Position numbers and translations under genes: made by a program
The notes under the pieces: generated by a model
The model's input: the letters and a program-made list of their open reading frames with translations, nothing else
Told to the model about the DNA's origin: nothing
The model's database searches: none
Shown: positions 7,063-7,269 of the stretch, one piece after another
How the letters are laid out: the number at the start of each line of letters is the position of its first letter
How positions within the stretch are numbered: position 1 is the stretch's first letter
Assembly: GCA_937894805.1 (NCBI GenBank)
Contig: CALAYR010000067.1
Coordinates: 1 to 7,269 of the forward strand
Source of the DNA: an uncultured Acidimicrobiaceae bacterium
GTDB lineage: Bacteria; Actinomycetota; Acidimicrobiia; Acidimicrobiales; RAAP-2
Direction of reading: 5' to 3'
DNA: 7,269 bases

Positions 7063-7269
7063 ATGTCCGCCGCCACCATCGACACGACCGGTCAACTCGC
7101 CCACCCGGCGATGCGCAACCAGATCAGTCGAGTCCCGTACCTTCCGGGGCTCGATGGTCTGCGGGCCATCGCCGTGGTGGGCGTGATCGTGTACCACGCC
7201 AACCACGGGTGGCTCAGCGGCGGGTTCTTGGGTGTGGAGGTGTTCTTCGTCATCTCCGGCTACCTCATC
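7063..7269 (+). CDS. Acyltransferase 3 (OafA/YrhL-like) membrane protein, N-terminal fragment (cut by the right edge)
   Basis: The first 69 residues of a membrane acyltransferase of the acyltransferase-3 family, which O-acetylates or otherwise acylates cell-surface sugars and lipids. After a short polar N-terminus comes YLPGLDGLRAIAV (residues 26-38), then the first membrane helix with the conserved His in VYHAN (44-48). GGFLGVEVFFVISGYLI (53-69) follows, the standard G(V/I)xxFFVISGYLI signature of the family. The start is ATG at 7063-7065, 46 bases after the aldehyde dehydrogenase stop on the same strand. The ribosome site is weak (only GACGG close by). A second ATG at 7111-7113 is possible but has no better site. 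Acceptor and donor specificity cannot be predicted from this part. It belongs to the GC-rich right block. Confidence 0.88.
   Translation, partial: MSAATIDTTGQLAHPAMRNQISRVPYLPGLDGLRAIAVVGVIVYHANHGWLSGGFLGVEVFFVISGYLI

Noticed and set aside
5751..7085. A genuine two-strand overlapping gene pair spanning the junction
   Set aside because: On each strand only one side of the junction shows family motifs; the other side is exactly the antisense of a known gene.
7024..7206. A 60-codon minus-strand frame opposite the acyltransferase start
   Set aside because: Antisense to a clear acyltransferase-3 signature; no domain and no ribosome site.
1..7269. CRISPR array, insertion sequence, tRNA or rRNA, phage attachment site
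   Set aside because: Reading through the window gave no spaced direct repeats, terminal inverted repeats, transposase motifs or cloverleaf-like segments.

Overview
The window looks like bacterial DNA, most likely actinobacterial. That is inferred from gene style (an actinobacterial-type RecB/RecD pair, a GC-rich aldehyde dehydrogenase, GTG starts) and not from any marker gene. It falls into two blocks that do not belong together. The left block, about 1 to 6137, has moderate GC (about 52 to 63 % in four 60-base lines I counted) and only minus-strand genes. The right block, about 6147 to 7269, is more GC-rich (about 60 to 78 % in four counted lines) and has only plus-strand genes.

Left block, in transcription order (right to left). 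First comes a RecB lacking its N-terminal part (3420-6137). Next is a complete RecD (1711-3417), which starts 2 bases after the recB stop. Then comes a polytopic membrane protein resembling GT-C glycosyltransferases (180-1667), cut into two in-frame halves by a single TAG at 774-776. Last is the first 49 residues of an alpha/beta hydrolase (1-148), which runs off the left edge. RecB and RecD are two of the three subunits of the RecBCD helicase-nuclease for double-strand-break processing. No recC is visible. It would be expected beyond the recB 5' end, exactly where the sequence switches to the other block.

Right block. The C-terminal about 289 residues of an NAD(P)-dependent aldehyde dehydrogenase (6147-7016) keep the catalytic Cys and Glu but lack the N-terminal part. 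After 46 bases comes the start of an acyltransferase-3 (OafA/YrhL-like) membrane protein (7063-7269), cut by the right edge.

The main point of the window is the junction at about 6125-6150. Two unrelated genes on opposite strands are both missing their 5' ends and meet head to head, and base composition changes there. The simplest reading is a chimeric assembly join. A real inversion or deletion that destroyed both genes is the alternative. Long open frames run across the junction on both strands, so automatic gene calling would probably report two false fusion proteins. The second notable point is the lone in-frame TAG in the membrane-protein gene. I found no mobile element, CRISPR array, RNA gene or convincing new system. 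No stretch over 300 bases lacks a gene.
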